From Haematobia irritans (taxonomy: Eukaryota; Arthropoda; Insecta; Diptera; Muscidae), in the NCBI RefSeq assembly GCF_050003625.1, contig NC_134398.1:18736997-18800996 (forward strand): DNA of 64,000 nucleotides. Reading direction: 5' to 3'. How positions within the stretch are numbered: position 1 is the stretch's first letter; each line of letters begins with the position of its first letter. The translations under genes and the position numbers were made by a program. Shown here piece by piece: positions 33,467 to 48,200 of this stretch. The notes beneath the pieces were generated by a model. It had not been told where the DNA came from, searched no databases, and saw nothing but the letters and a program-made list of their open reading frames with translations.

Positions 33467-35049
33467 AAGTATATACGGCCGTAAGTTTGGCCAGGCCGAA
33501 TCTTATGTACCCTCCACCATGGATTGCGTAGAAACTTCTACGAAAGACTGTCATCCACAATCGAATTACTTGGGTTTTGGCATCTTAAAACTTCGTAACA
33601 TCGTTTTCTAAATTGTGAGTTAGTCCGTACGTGGTAGAGAGCAAAATTGAAATATGGGGTCGCTTATAGAATTATAAACTATTGGCTATATACAATTATG
33701 AACTTGATATGGACCAATTTTTGTGTGATTGGGGATCGATTTATCTGAGGGCTATATATAACTATAGACCGATATGGACCTAGTTAGTCATGGTTGTTAA
33801 CGGCCATATACTAGCACAATGTACCAAATTTCAACTGACTCGGATGAAATTTGCTCTTCCAAGAGGCTCTAAAACCAAATCTGAGGATCGGTTTATATGG
33901 GGGCTATATATGATTATGGATTGATATCGACCACTTTTGGCATGGCTGCTAAATATCATATACTACCACCACGTACCACATTTCAACCAGATCGGATGAA
34001 TTTTGCTTCTCCAAATGGCACCGGAGGTCAAATCTGGGATCGGTTTATATGGGTGCTATATATAATTATGGACTGATATTAACCACTTCCTGCACGGTTG
34101 TTGGATACCATATACTGACATCACGTACCAAATTTCAACCGAATCGGATGAATTTTGCTCTTCCAAGGGGCTCCGGAGGTCAAATCTGGGGATCGGTTAA
34201 TATGGGGGCTATATATAATTATGGACCGATTTCGACCAATTTTTGCACGGGTGTTTGAGGTATATTAACACCATGTACCAAATTTCAACTGAATCAAATG
34301 CATTTTGGTCTTCCAAGAGGCTACGGAGGTCAAATCTGGTGATCGGTTTATATGGGGGCTATATATAATTATGAACCTAACATATGTGGACCATTTTTTG
34401 AATGGTCATTAGAGACCATGTACCAAATTTCAGCCGGATCGGATGAAATTTGCTTCTCTTAGAGGCTCCGCAAGCAAAATAGGGGGATCGGTTTATATGG
34501 GGTCTATATATAATTATTGACCGATGTGGACCAATTTTTGCATAGATGTTAGAGACCAAATACTTACACCATGTACCAAATTTCAGCCGAATCGGATGAA
34601 ATTTGCTTCTCTTAGAGGCTCCGCAAGCCAAATCGGGGGATCGGTTTATATGGGGGCTATATATAATTATGGACCGATGTGGACCAATTTTTGCACGGTT
34701 GTTAAAGGCCATATACAAACACCATGTACCAAATTTCAGCCGGATCGGATGAAATATGCTTCTCTTAGAGCCATCGCAAGCCAAATTTGGGGGTCCGTTT
34801 ATATGGGGGCTATACGTAAAAGTGGACCGATATGGCCCATTTGCAATACCATCCGACCTACATCTATAACAACTACTTGTGCCAAGTATCAAGTCGATAG
34901 CTTGTTTCGTTCGGAAGTTACCGTGATTTCAACAGACGGACGGACGGACATGCTTAGATCGACTCAGAATTTCACCACGACTCAGAATATATATACTTTA
35001 TGGGGCCTTAGAGCAATATTTCGATGTGTTACAAACGGAATGTCAAAGT
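33467..35049 (+). mobile_element. Family B element without internal array
   Basis: Left end AACAAGTATATACGGCC (from 33464) with TTGGCCAGGCC, left module, no 29-bp units, six or more ~153-bp repeats (33700-34800), and a right module with GACGGACGGACAT (34937-34949) and AATATATATACTTTATGGGG. The final CCCCATCC...GGGTATAA hairpin is missing: AAAGTTAAT joins straight to array units. Confidence 0.75.
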
Positions 35050-35112
35050 TAATAGAAATAAAATTTTGACAAAATTTTCTATAGAAATAAAATTTTGACA
35101 AAATTTTTCATA

Positions 35113-38100
35113 AAAAAACCAGTAAGGAAAGTCTAAAGTCGGGCGGGGCCGACTATATTATACCCTGCACCACTTTGTAGATCTAAATTTTCGATACCAT
35201 ATCACATCCGTCAAATGTGTTGGGGGCTATATATAAAGGTCTGTCCCAAATACATACATTTGAATATCACTCGATCTGGAAGAATTTGATAGACTTCTAC
35301 AAAATCTATAGACTCAAAATTTAAGTCGGCTAATGCACTAGGGTGGAACACAATGTTAGTAAAAAAAATATGGGAAACGTTTAAATCTGAAGCAATTTTA
35401 AGGAAACTTCGAAAAAGTTTATTTATAATTTATCGCTCGATATATATGTATTAGAAGTTTAGGAAAATTAGATTCATTTTTACAACTTTTCGACTAAGCA
35501 GTGGCGATTTTACAAGGAAAATGTTGGTATTTTGACCATTTTTGTCGAAATCAGAAAAACATATATATGGGAGCTATATCTAAATCTGAACCGATTTCAA
35601 CCAAATTTGGCACGCATAGTTACAATGCTAATTCTACTCCCTGTGCAAAATTTCAACTAAATCGGAGCAAAAAATTGGCCTCTGTGGGCAAATGAGTGTA
35701 AATCGGGCGAAAGCTATATATGGGAGCTATATCTTAATCTGAACCGATTTGGCTGATATTTTGCAAGTTTTTCGAGACTTATAAAATATTCGGATTTACG
35801 GAATTTGAGGAAGATCGGTTGATATACACGCCAATTATGACCAGATCGGCGAAAAATATATATGGCAGCTATATCTAAATCTGAACCGATTTTTTCCAAA
35901 ATCAATAGGGATCGTCTTTGAGCCGAAACAGGACCCTATACTAAATTTTAGGACAATCGGACTAAAACTGCGAGCTGTACTTTGCACACAAAAATACATC
36001 AACAGACAGACAGACAGACAGACAGACAGACGGACAGACAGACGGACAGACAGACGGACAGACAGACAGACGGACATCGCTAAATCGACTCAGAATTTAA
36101 TTCTAAGCCGATCCGTATACTAAAAGGTTGGTCTATGATTACTCCTTCTTGGCGTTACATACAAATGCACAAACTTATTATACCCTGTACCACAGTAGTG
36201 GTGAAGGGTATAAATATGGGAAACGTTTAAATCTGAAGCAATTTTAAGGAAACTTCAAAAAAGTTTATTTATGATTTATCGCTCCATATATATGTATTAG
36301 AAGTTTAGGAAAATTAGAGTCATTTTTACAACCTTTCGACTAAGCAGTGGCGATTTTACAAGGAAAATGTTGGTATTTTGACCATTTTTGTCGAAATCAG
36401 AAAAACATATATATGGGAGCTATATCTAAATCTGAACCGATTTCAACCAAATTTGGCACGCATAGCAACAATGCTTATTCTCCTCCCTGTGCAAAATTTC
36501 AACTAAATCGGAGTTAAAAATTGGCCTCTGTGGACATATGAGAGTAAATCGGGCGAAAGCTATATATGGGAGATATATCTAAATCTGAACCGATTTCAAC
36601 CAACTTTGGCACGCATAGCAACAATGCTAATTCTACTCCCTGTACAAAATTTCAACTAAATCGGAGTTAAAAATTGGCCTCTGTGGACATATGAGTGTAA
36701 ATCGGGCGAAAGCTATATATGGGAGATATATATAAATCTGAACCGATTTCAACAAAATTTGGCACGCATAGCTACAATGCTAATTCTACTCCCTGTGCAA
36801 AATTTCAACTAAATCGGAGTTAAAAATTTGCCTCTGTGGTCATATGAGTGTAAATCGGGCGAAAGCTATATATGGGAGCTATATCTAAATCTGAACCGAT
36901 TTTGCTGATATTTTGCAAGTTTTTCGAGACTCATAAAATATTCGGATGTACGGAATTTGAGGAAGATCGGTTGATATACACGCCAATTATGACCAGATCG
37001 GTGAAAAATATATATGGCAGCTATATCTAAATCTGAACCGATTTTTTCCAAAATCAATAGGGATCGTCTTTGAGCCGAAACAGGACCCTGTACCAAATTT
37101 TAGGACAATCGGACTAAAACTGCGAGCTGTACTTTGCACACAAAAATACATCAACAGACAGACAGACAGACAGACAGACAGACGGACAGACAGACGGACA
37201 GACAGACGGACAGACAGACAGACGGACATCGCTAAATCGATTCAGAATTTAATTCTAAGCCGATCCGTATACTAAAAGGTTGGTCTATGATTACTCCTTC
37301 TTGGCGTTACATACAAATGCACAAACTTATTATACCCTGTACCACAGTAGTGGTGAAGGGTATAAATATGGGAAACGTTTAAATCTGAAGCAATTTTAAG
37401 GAAACTTCAAAAAAGTTTATTTATGATTTATCGCTCCATATATATGTATTAGAAGTTTAGGAAAATTAGAGTCATTTTTACAACCTTTCGACTAAGCAGT
37501 GGCGATTTTACAAGGAAAATGTTGGTATTTTGACCATTTTTGTCGAAATCAGAAAAACATATATATGGGAGCTATATCTAAATCTGAACCGATTTCAACC
37601 AAATTTGGCACGCATAGCAACAATGCTTATTCTCCTCCCTGTGCAAAATTTCAACTAAATCGGAGTTAAAAATTGGCCTCTGTGGACATATGAGAGTAAA
37701 TCGGGCGAAAGCTATATATGGGAGATATATCTAAATCTGAACCGATTTCAACCAACTTTGGCACGCATAGCAACAATGCTAATTCTACTCCCTGTACAAA
37801 ATTTCAACTAAATCGGAGTTAAAAATTGGCCTCTGTGGACATATGAGTGTAAATCGGGCGAAAGCTATATATGGGAGATATATATAAATCTGAACCGATT
37901 TCAACAAAATTTGGCACGCATAGCTACAATGCTAATTCTACTCCCTGTGCAAAATTTCAACTAAATCGGAGTTAAAAATTTGCCTCTGTGGTCATATGAG
38001 TGTAAATCGGGCGAAAGCTATATATGGGAGCTATATCTAAATCTGAACCGATTTTGCTGATATTTTGCAAGTTTTTCGAGACTCATAAAATATTCGGATG

Positions 38101-38510
38101 TACGGAATTTGAGGAAGATCGGTTGATATACACGCCAATTATGACCAGATCGGTGAAAAATATATATGGCAGCTATATCTAAATCTGAACCGATTTTTTC
38201 CAAAATCAATAGGGATCGTCTTTGAGCCGAAACAGGACCCTGTACCAAATTTTAGGACAATCGGACTAAAACTGCGAGCTGTACTTTGCACACAAAAATA
38301 CATCAACAGACAGACAGACAGACAGACAGACAGACGGACAGACAGACGGACAGACAGACAGACGGACATCGCTAAATCGATTCAGAATTTAATTCTAAGC
38401 CGATCCGTATACTAAAAGGTTGGTCTATGATTACTCCTTCTTGGCGTTACATACAAATGCACAAACTTATTATACCCTGTACCACAGTAGTGGTGAAGGG
38501 TATAAAAATT
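35113..38510 (+). mobile_element. Composite family A element, 3.4 kb (left arm of inverted pair)
   Basis: One left-end module (from AACCAGTAAGGAAAGTCTAA), then three units in tandem (to about 36210, 37362 and 38510). Units two and three have a 1152-bp period and appear identical except that the last GTCY run is 12 bp shorter. It ends GGTGAAGGGTATAAAAATT. The whole segment is mirrored at 44513-47910; paired coordinates always sum to 83023. No transposase ORF. Confidence 0.85.
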
Positions 38511-39130
<620 letters not shown>

Positions 39131-39640
39131 GGACTCATTTTGGCATGGTTGTTAACCAAATTTAAACCGAATTGGATGAATTTTGCTCTTCCAAGATTTT
39201 CCGGAGCCCAAATCTGGGGATCGGTTTATATGGGGGCTATGTATATTTATGGACCGATATTGACCAATTTTTGCATGGTTGTTAGTGGCCATATACTAGC
39301 GCAATGTACCAAATTTAAACCGAATCGGATGAATTTTGCTCCTCCAAGAGGTTCCGGTGGTCAAATCTGGGGATCGGTTTATATTGGTTATATATAATTA
39401 TGGACCGATATTGACCAATTGTTGCATGGTTGGTAGAGACCATATACTAACACCACGCACCAAAAAAATGCAAAATACAAATCTATTCACGCCCCAGTAT
39501 ACATGTTTCAGTCCAGCGAGTGGATATTTCCATAGTCTACATCTGACTTGCTATTTCAGAAAGCATTCTGGAATTAACCCTCCGCAAATCGAATCACATA
39601 TGTGTATCAACTTGATGAAATTTACCCCGAAGAACATATT

Positions 39641-39704
39641 TACCCATTCGGGAGGAGAACATACCCATCCGGGAGGAGAACACACCCATCCGGGAGGAGG
39701 GCAG
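39641..39704 (+). repeat. Three copies of a ~21-bp GC-rich repeat
   Basis: ACCCATTCGGGAGGAGAACAT, then ACCCATCCGGGAGGAGAACAC, then ACCCATCCGGGAGGAGGGC. It is inside the variant B right half, GC-rich against an AT-rich background, and absent from other B copies. Confidence 0.9.
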
Positions 39705-39853
39705 GCGAACGAAAAAAATGTCAACGGACGCACGGTCGCACGGACAACATCTTAGAATTTCATCACGACCTACAATTGATAGTTTGTGACGAATATTGTG
39801 ATGTGAATGAATGAAAAAAGTACCCCACCCTATGTTATGTGGATGTTATAAAA

Positions 39854-40929
39854 ATGTGGACTGCAACCGAGAATTTGATTTCCAAAATAGGGTCACAGAG
39901 AAACCTACAGAAGCACGACGCTAATCGTATAAATCATTAATGATATTATTTACTCTATTTTTTTTTTGTAAAATTTGCGCTCATGTTGTTTATTTTACTG
40001 AACAAAAGTCCTTGTTCTCCGTCTATTACTAAATAATTGAAGACATGTGTATGAATCCTCTGGTATTACATATTCCTCGTCTCAACCCTTCCCCATTTAA
40101 TAGAAAAAAAGGTAACTGTCGGTTTTGTCATAGATTAAATGCCTAACATCTTCATCCCTTTAGTGATCCTTTGCTTCGTCGATTTTTTTGTCAAAAAGTA
40201 AATCAATTATAGGCATTTCTGATAAATGTTCACCTTGAATGCTTTGCCATATCGTAGCATAGAGAATAAATCCAAACGCACACATCTTGCTAAACAAGAC
40301 CAAAACCAGTGACACTAACAACATACACATACTCTCACATTCGTCACACTGTAAACCATTCCTAAGTTTAGGGATGTCTAAGAGTAAAAGGGCCCCTTTA
40401 GAAGGACCCTGGAACTTAAGAGAGTTAAGAGAAGGCAGAAAATTTTAGTTATGCAGAATTTTTTTGTAATCAAAAAAAAAAAGTTGAATTAAAATATCTT
40501 GACTTTAATTTTTCTATTTTGATTATGAATTTGCAACATCATTACATCTCTTAGATATTTCGACCGGAACACCATTGGGTTTCCCAAAATTTAATGCATA
40601 TAAATACTCCCATCTACAAGGCCCTAGAGTATAAAACCTTATACACTACGTATCTCTACTTGTTAACCACATATATGCTGGTGTATATATATGCCGGTAC
40701 TGAGTGAAGAAAATTGGCCAGAAATTCAATACAAGCCAATAAATTTTCGTATCAAATTAGAAACGAGGCAGTGACATGAACAAAAACTACACACATAGAC
40801 ATAAATTGATTTTTACCATAGAAATATATTGAGGGAGTAGCATCAATGGTTTAAGGTAAGAATAAAGGAAAATAGGTCGATACACCCAGGGAAAAAAGGT
40901 TAATGAATTTAAAGCTTGGGGCAACAATT
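39854..40929. other. Non-repetitive AT-rich DNA, no gene recognised
   Basis: No convincing ORF or known repeat. CACCCAGGGAAAAAAGG at about 40885 resembles MITE termini but no partner end is visible. Confidence 0.45.
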
Positions 40930-43900
40930 TAAAAAATTTATTTCTATAGGAAATTTTGTCAAAATTTTATTTCTATAGAAATTTTTGTCCAATTTGTAAT
41001 TTCCATAACATATTTCTATAGCAAATTTTATCAAAATTTTTATCGAAAATCTTGTAAAAGTTTTATTTCTATTGAAAATGTTGTCAACATTTTATTTCTA
41101 TAGAAAATTTTGACAATATTTTATTTCTATACAAGATTTTGTCAAAATGTCATTTCTATAGAAAATTTGGTCAAAGTTTTATTCCTATAGAGTCTTTCTT
41201 TTAAATTTTATTTCTGAGGAAAATTTTGTCAAATATTATTTCTATAGAAAATTTTGTCAAAATGGTATTTCTATGGAAAATTTTCTCAAAATTTTATTTC
41301 TATACGAAATTTTGTCAAACGTTCAGTTTTGTGGCAAAGTCTATTTCTAGAGAAAAGTTTTTCAAAATTTTATTTCTATAGAATATTTTGTCAAAATTTT
41401 AGTTCTATAGAAAATTTTTTTCTATTGAAAATTTGGTCAAAATTTTATTTCTCTAAAAAATTTTGTCAAAATGTTATTTCTATAGAAAATTTTATCAAAA
41501 TGGTATTTCTATAGAAAATTTTGTCAAAATGTTATTTCTTAGAACATTTTGGCAAAATTTTATTTCTGTAGAAAATTTTGTCAAAATTTTATTTCTATAG
41601 GAAATTTCCTCAAAATTTTATTTCTATGGGAAATTTTATCAAAATTTCATTTTTATGGAAAATTTTATTTTTATAGAAAATTTGGTCAAATTTAATTTCT
41701 ATAGAAAAATTTGTAGAGATTTTATTTCTATAGAAAATCTTGTCAACATTTTATTTCTATAGAAAATTTTGTAAATTTTTTTTTTATAGAAAATTTTGTC
41801 AAAATTTTATTTCTATAGAAAATTTTGTCAAAATTGTCTCAAATTTTTTTTTTTTTATAGAAAATTTTGTCAAATTTTACTTCTATAGAAAATTTTGTCA
41901 AAATTTTATTTCTATAGAAAATTTTTTCAAAATGTTATTTCTTAGAAAATTTTGTCAACATTTTATTTCTATAGAAAATTTTGGCAAAATTTTATTTCTG
42001 TAGAAAATTTTGTCAAAATTTTATTTCTATATGAAATTTCCTCAAAATTTTATTTCTATGGAAAATTTTATCAAAAATTCATTTTTATGGAAAATTGTCT
42101 CAAATTTTTTTTTTATAGAAAATTTTGTCAAATTTTACTTCTATAGAAATATTGTAAAAATTTTATTTCTATAGAAAATTTTGTCAAAATTTTATTTCTA
42201 TAGACAATTTTGTAAAATATTTATTTCTATAGAAAATTTGGTCAAAATTTTATTTCTATAGAAAATTTTGTTAAAATGGTATTTCTATGGAAAATTTTCT
42301 CAAAATTTTATTTCTATAGGAAATTTTGTCAAATTTACATTTTTATAGAAAATTGTGGCAAAATTTATTTCTAGAGAAAAGTTTTTCGAAACATTATTTC
42401 TATAGAAAAGTTTGTAATTTTTTTTTTTATAGAAAATTTTTTAACATTTTTTTCTATAGAAAATTTGGTCAAAATTTTATTTCTATAGAAAATTTTGTAA
42501 ATTTTTTTTTCTATAGAAAATTTTGTAAAATTTTTTTTCTATAGAAAATTTGGTCAAAATTTTATTTCTATAGAAAATTTTGTGAAAATTTTATATCTAT
42601 AGGAAATTTTGTCAACATTTTACTTATAAAGAAAATTATGTCAAAATTTTATTTCTACAGAAAATTTGTCAAAATTTTATTTCTATAGAAAATTTTGTCA
42701 AAATTTTATTTCTATAGAAACTTTTGTCAAAATTTTATTTCTATAGAAAATTTTATCAAAATGTTATTTCTATAGAAAATTTTTTCAAAATGTTATTTCT
42801 TACAAAATTTTGTCAAAATTTTATTTCTATAGAAAATTTTATCAAAATGTTATTTCTATAGAAAATTTTGTCAAAATTTTATTTCTACAGAAAATTTTGT
42901 CAAAATTTTATTTCCATAGAAAATTTTGGCAAAATTTTATTTCTGTAGAAAATTTTGTCAAAATTTTATTTCTATAGGAAATTTCCTCAAAATTTTATTT
43001 CTATGGGAAATTTTATCAAAACTTCATTTTTATGGACATTTTTTCACAATTGTATTTTTATAGAAAACTTTGTCAAATTTTATTTCTATAGAAAAATTTT
43101 GTCAAAATTGTATTTCTATAGAAAATGTTGTACAATTTTTTTTTCTATAGAAAATTTGGTCAAAATTTTATTTCTATCGCAAATTTTGTGAAATGTTCAG
43201 TTTTATAGAAAGTTGTGGAAAAATTTATTTCTAGAGAAAAGTTTTTCGAAATTTTATTTCTATAAAAATTTTTGTCAAAATTTTAGTTCTATAGAAAATT
43301 TTTAAAATTTTTTTTCTATAGACAATTTAGTCAAAATTTTATTTCTATAAAAAATTTGGTCAAAATTTTATTTCTCTAAAAAATGTTATCAAAAGTTTTA
43401 CCAAAATGTTATTTCTATAGAAAATTTTGACAAAATGTTATTTCTATAGAAAATTTTGTCAAAATTTTATTTCTATAGAAAATTTTGTCAAAATTTTATT
43501 TCTATAGAAAATTTTATCAAAATTGTATTTCTATAGAAAATTTTGTAAAAAATTTATTTCTATAGAAAATTTTGTCAAAATTTTATTTCTATTGGAAATT
43601 TTATCAAAATTTAATTTTTATGGAAAATTTTGTTAAGATTTTATTTTTATAGAAAATTTTGTCAAATTTTATTTCTATAGAAAATTTAGTAAAAATTTTA
43701 TTTCTATATCAAATTTTGGCAAAATTTTATTTCGAAAAAATTTTTTTCAAAATTTTATTTCTATAGGAAATTTCCTCAAAATTTTATTTCTATGGGAAAT
43801 TTTTATCAAAATTTCATTTTTATGGAAAATTTTGTCAAAATTTTATTTTTATAGAAAATTTTGTCAAATTTTGTTTGTATAGACAATTTTGTCAAAATTT

Positions 43901-44512
43901 TATTTCTATAGACAATTTTGTAAAATATTTATTTCTATAGAAAATTTGGTCAACATTTTATTTCAATAGAAAATTTTGTCAAAATTGTATTTCTTGGAAA
44001 ATTTTCTCAAAATTTTATTTCTATAGGAAATTTTGTCAAATGTACATTTTTTTTAGAAAATTGTGGCAAAATTTATTTCTAGAGAAAAGTTTTTCGAAAC
44101 TTTATTTCTATAGAAAGTTTTGTCAAAATTTTAGTTGTATAGAAAATTTTTTAAAATTTTTTCTATAGAAAATTTGGTAAAAATTTTATTTCTCTAAAAA
44201 ATTTTATCAAAATGTTATTTCTATAGAAAATTTTTTAAAAGATTTATTTCTATAGAAAATTTGGTCAAAATTTTATTTCTATAGGAAATTTCCTCAAAAT
44301 TTTATTCATATAGAAATTTTTGGGGAAATTTTACCAAAATTTCATTTTGCATAACAAAATTTTATTTGTTTAGAAAATTTTGTTAAATTTTATTTCTATA
44401 GAAAATTTTGTCAATTTTTTTTTTTCTACAGAAAATATTGTGAAGATTTGTTTGCTGTAGGAAATTTGGAGAAAGTTTCTATAGATTTTTTTATTTCTGT
44501 AGAAATTTTTGG
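40930..44512 (+). repeat. 29-bp minisatellite array, largest block
   Basis: Plus-orientation units over 3.6 kb with 1-4 bp indels. A marker segment (TTTCTAGAGAAAAGTTTTTC) recurs near 41343, 42369, 43228 and 44083, giving higher-order periods of about 1030, 860 and 855 bp. The reading frames here, with a 29-residue period, are repeat translations. Confidence 0.95.
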
Positions 44513-47500
44513 AATTTTTATACCCTTCACCACTACTGTGGTACAGGGTATAATAAGTTTGTGCATTTGTATGTAACGCCAAGAAGGAGTAATCATAGAC
44601 CAACCTTTTAGTATACGGATCGGCTTAGAATTAAATTCTGAATCGATTTAGCGATGTCCGTCTGTCTGTCTGTCCGTCTGTCTGTCCGTCTGTCTGTCTG
44701 TCTGTCTGTCTGTCTGTTGATGTATTTTTGTGTGCAAAGTACAGCTCGCAGTTTTAGTCCGATTGTCCTAAAATTTGGTACAGGGTCCTGTTTCGGCTCA
44801 AAGACGATCCCTATTGATTTTGGAAAAAATCGGTTCAGATTTAGATATAGCTGCCATATATATTTTTCACCGATCTGGTCATAATTGGCGTGTATATCAA
44901 CCGATCTTCCTCAAATTCCGTACATCCGAATATTTTATGAGTCTCGAAAAACTTGCAAAATATCAGCAAAATCGGTTCAGATTTAGATATAGCTCCCATA
45001 TATAGCTTTCGCCCGATTTACACTCATATGACCACAGAGGCAAATTTTTAACTCCGATTTAGTTGAAATTTTGCACAGGGAGTAGAATTAGCATTGTAGC
45101 TATGCGTGCCAAATTTTGTTGAAATCGGTTCAGATTTATATATATCTCCCATATATAGCTTTCGCCCGATTTACACTCATATGTCCACAGAGGCCAATTT
45201 TTAACTCCGATTTAGTTGAAATTTTGTACAGGGAGTAGAATTAGCATTGTTGCTATGCGTGCCAAAGTTGGTTGAAATCGGTTCAGATTTAGATATATCT
45301 CCCATATATAGCTTTCGCCCGATTTACTCTCATATGTCCACAGAGGCCAATTTTTAACTCCGATTTAGTTGAAATTTTGCACAGGGAGGAGAATAAGCAT
45401 TGTTGCTATGCGTGCCAAATTTGGTTGAAATCGGTTCAGATTTAGATATAGCTCCCATATATATGTTTTTCTGATTTCGACAAAAATGGTCAAAATACCA
45501 ACATTTTCCTTGTAAAATCGCCACTGCTTAGTCGAAAGGTTGTAAAAATGACTCTAATTTTCCTAAACTTCTAATACATATATATGGAGCGATAAATCAT
45601 AAATAAACTTTTTTGAAGTTTCCTTAAAATTGCTTCAGATTTAAACGTTTCCCATATTTATACCCTTCACCACTACTGTGGTACAGGGTATAATAAGTTT
45701 GTGCATTTGTATGTAACGCCAAGAAGGAGTAATCATAGACCAACCTTTTAGTATACGGATCGGCTTAGAATTAAATTCTGAATCGATTTAGCGATGTCCG
45801 TCTGTCTGTCTGTCCGTCTGTCTGTCCGTCTGTCTGTCCGTCTGTCTGTCTGTCTGTCTGTCTGTCTGTTGATGTATTTTTGTGTGCAAAGTACAGCTCG
45901 CAGTTTTAGTCCGATTGTCCTAAAATTTGGTACAGGGTCCTGTTTCGGCTCAAAGACGATCCCTATTGATTTTGGAAAAAATCGGTTCAGATTTAGATAT
46001 AGCTGCCATATATATTTTTCACCGATCTGGTCATAATTGGCGTGTATATCAACCGATCTTCCTCAAATTCCGTACATCCGAATATTTTATGAGTCTCGAA
46101 AAACTTGCAAAATATCAGCAAAATCGGTTCAGATTTAGATATAGCTCCCATATATAGCTTTCGCCCGATTTACACTCATATGACCACAGAGGCAAATTTT
46201 TAACTCCGATTTAGTTGAAATTTTGCACAGGGAGTAGAATTAGCATTGTAGCTATGCGTGCCAAATTTTGTTGAAATCGGTTCAGATTTATATATATCTC
46301 CCATATATAGCTTTCGCCCGATTTACACTCATATGTCCACAGAGGCCAATTTTTAACTCCGATTTAGTTGAAATTTTGTACAGGGAGTAGAATTAGCATT
46401 GTTGCTATGCGTGCCAAAGTTGGTTGAAATCGGTTCAGATTTAGATATATCTCCCATATATAGCTTTCGCCCGATTTACTCTCATATGTCCACAGAGGCC
46501 AATTTTTAACTCCGATTTAGTTGAAATTTTGCACAGGGAGGAGAATAAGCATTGTTGCTATGCGTGCCAAATTTGGTTGAAATCGGTTCAGATTTAGATA
46601 TAGCTCCCATATATATGTTTTTCTGATTTCGACAAAAATGGTCAAAATACCAACATTTTCCTTGTAAAATCGCCACTGCTTAGTCGAAAGGTTGTAAAAA
46701 TGACTCTAATTTTCCTAAACTTCTAATACATATATATGGAGCGATAAATCATAAATAAACTTTTTTGAAGTTTCCTTAAAATTGCTTCAGATTTAAACGT
46801 TTCCCATATTTATACCCTTCACCACTACTGTGGTACAGGGTATAATAAGTTTGTGCATTTGTATGTAACGCCAAGAAGGAGTAATCATAGACCAACCTTT
46901 TAGTATACGGATCGGCTTAGAATTAAATTCTGAGTCGATTTAGCGATGTCCGTCTGTCTGTCTGTCCGTCTGTCTGTCCGTCTGTCTGTCCGTCTGTCTG
47001 TCTGTCTGTCTGTCTGTCTGTTGATGTATTTTTGTGTGCAAAGTACAGCTCGCAGTTTTAGTCCGATTGTCCTAAAATTTAGTATAGGGTCCTGTTTCGG
47101 CTCAAAGACGATCCCTATTGATTTTGGAAAAAATCGGTTCAGATTTAGATATAGCTGCCATATATATTTTTCGCCGATCTGGTCATAATTGGCGTGTATA
47201 TCAACCGATCTTCCTCAAATTCCGTAAATCCGAATATTTTATAAGTCTCGAAAAACTTGCAAAATATCAGCCAAATCGGTTCAGATTAAGATATAGCTCC
47301 CATATATAGCTTTCGCCCGATTTACACTCATTTGCCCACAGAGGCCAATTTTTTGCTCCGATTTAGTTGAAATTTTGCACAGGGAGTAGAATTAGCATTG
47401 TAACTATGCGTGCCAAATTTGGTTGAAATCGGTTCAGATTTAGATATAGCTCCCATATATATGTTTTTCTGATTTCGACAAAAATGGTCAAAATACCAAC

Positions 47501-47910
47501 ATTTTCCTTGTAAAATCGCCACTGCTTAGTCGAAAAGTTGTAAAAATGAATCTAATTTTCCTAAACTTCTAATACATATATATCGAGCGATAAATTATAA
47601 ATAAACTTTTTCGAAGTTTCCTTAAAATTGCTTCAGATTTAAACGTTTCCCATATTTTTTTTACTAACATTGTGTTCCACCCTAGTGCATTAGCCGACTT
47701 AAATTTTGAGTCTATAGATTTTGTAGAAGTCTATCAAATTCTTCCAGATCGAGTGATATTCAAATGTATGTATTTGGGACAGACCTTTATATATAGCCCC
47801 CAACACATTTGACGGATGTGATATGGTATCGAAAATTTAGATCTACAAAGTGGTGCAGGGTATAATATAGTCGGCCCCGCCCGACTTTAGACTTTCCTTA
47901 CTGGTTTTTT
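44513..47910 (-). mobile_element. Composite family A element, 3.4 kb (right arm of inverted pair)
   Basis: Reverse complement of 35113-38510 with no length difference. All translated frames I compared match exactly, including the GTCY run lengths (44654-44717, 45794-45869, 46946-47021). It sits in plus-orientation array: TTTGGAATTTTTATACCC on one side and TTACTGGTTTTTTATAGAAA on the other. Flanks of the two copies are unrelated beyond the element ends. Confidence 0.87.
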
Positions 47911-48200
47911 ATAGAAATTTTCCTCAAATTTTTATTTCTGTAGAATATTTTTCTCAAAATTATATTTCTATAGAAAATTTTGTCCAAATTTTATTTATGT
48001 AGGAAATTTTCTCAAAATTTTGTTTATATTGAAAATTCATTCGCAAAATTTAATTTCTATAGAAAATTTTGTCAAAATTTTATACCTATAGAAAATTTTG
48101 TCAAAAGTTTATTTCTATAGGAAATTTTGTCAAAATTTTATTCATATAGAAATTTTTGGCAAAAATTATTTCTTTAGAAATTTTTGACAAACTTTTATTT
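47911..48200 (+). repeat. 29-bp minisatellite block after composite A
   Basis: Plus-orientation, diverged units, continuing the array interrupted by the composite. Confidence 0.85.

Noticed and set aside
40930..44512. Many 60-130-residue ORFs with [18 protein letters not shown] sequence
   Set aside because: They are translations of the 29-bp repeat: because 29 is not a multiple of 3, three units give a 29-residue period. The same peptides occur in every array on either strand, with no start context or domain.
44654..47309. Repeated ORFs starting MSVCLSVRLSV, and others with SDLDIAAIYIF
   Set aside because: They come from GTCY microsatellites and ~153-bp repeats of family A, overlap each other in different frames and contain no domain.
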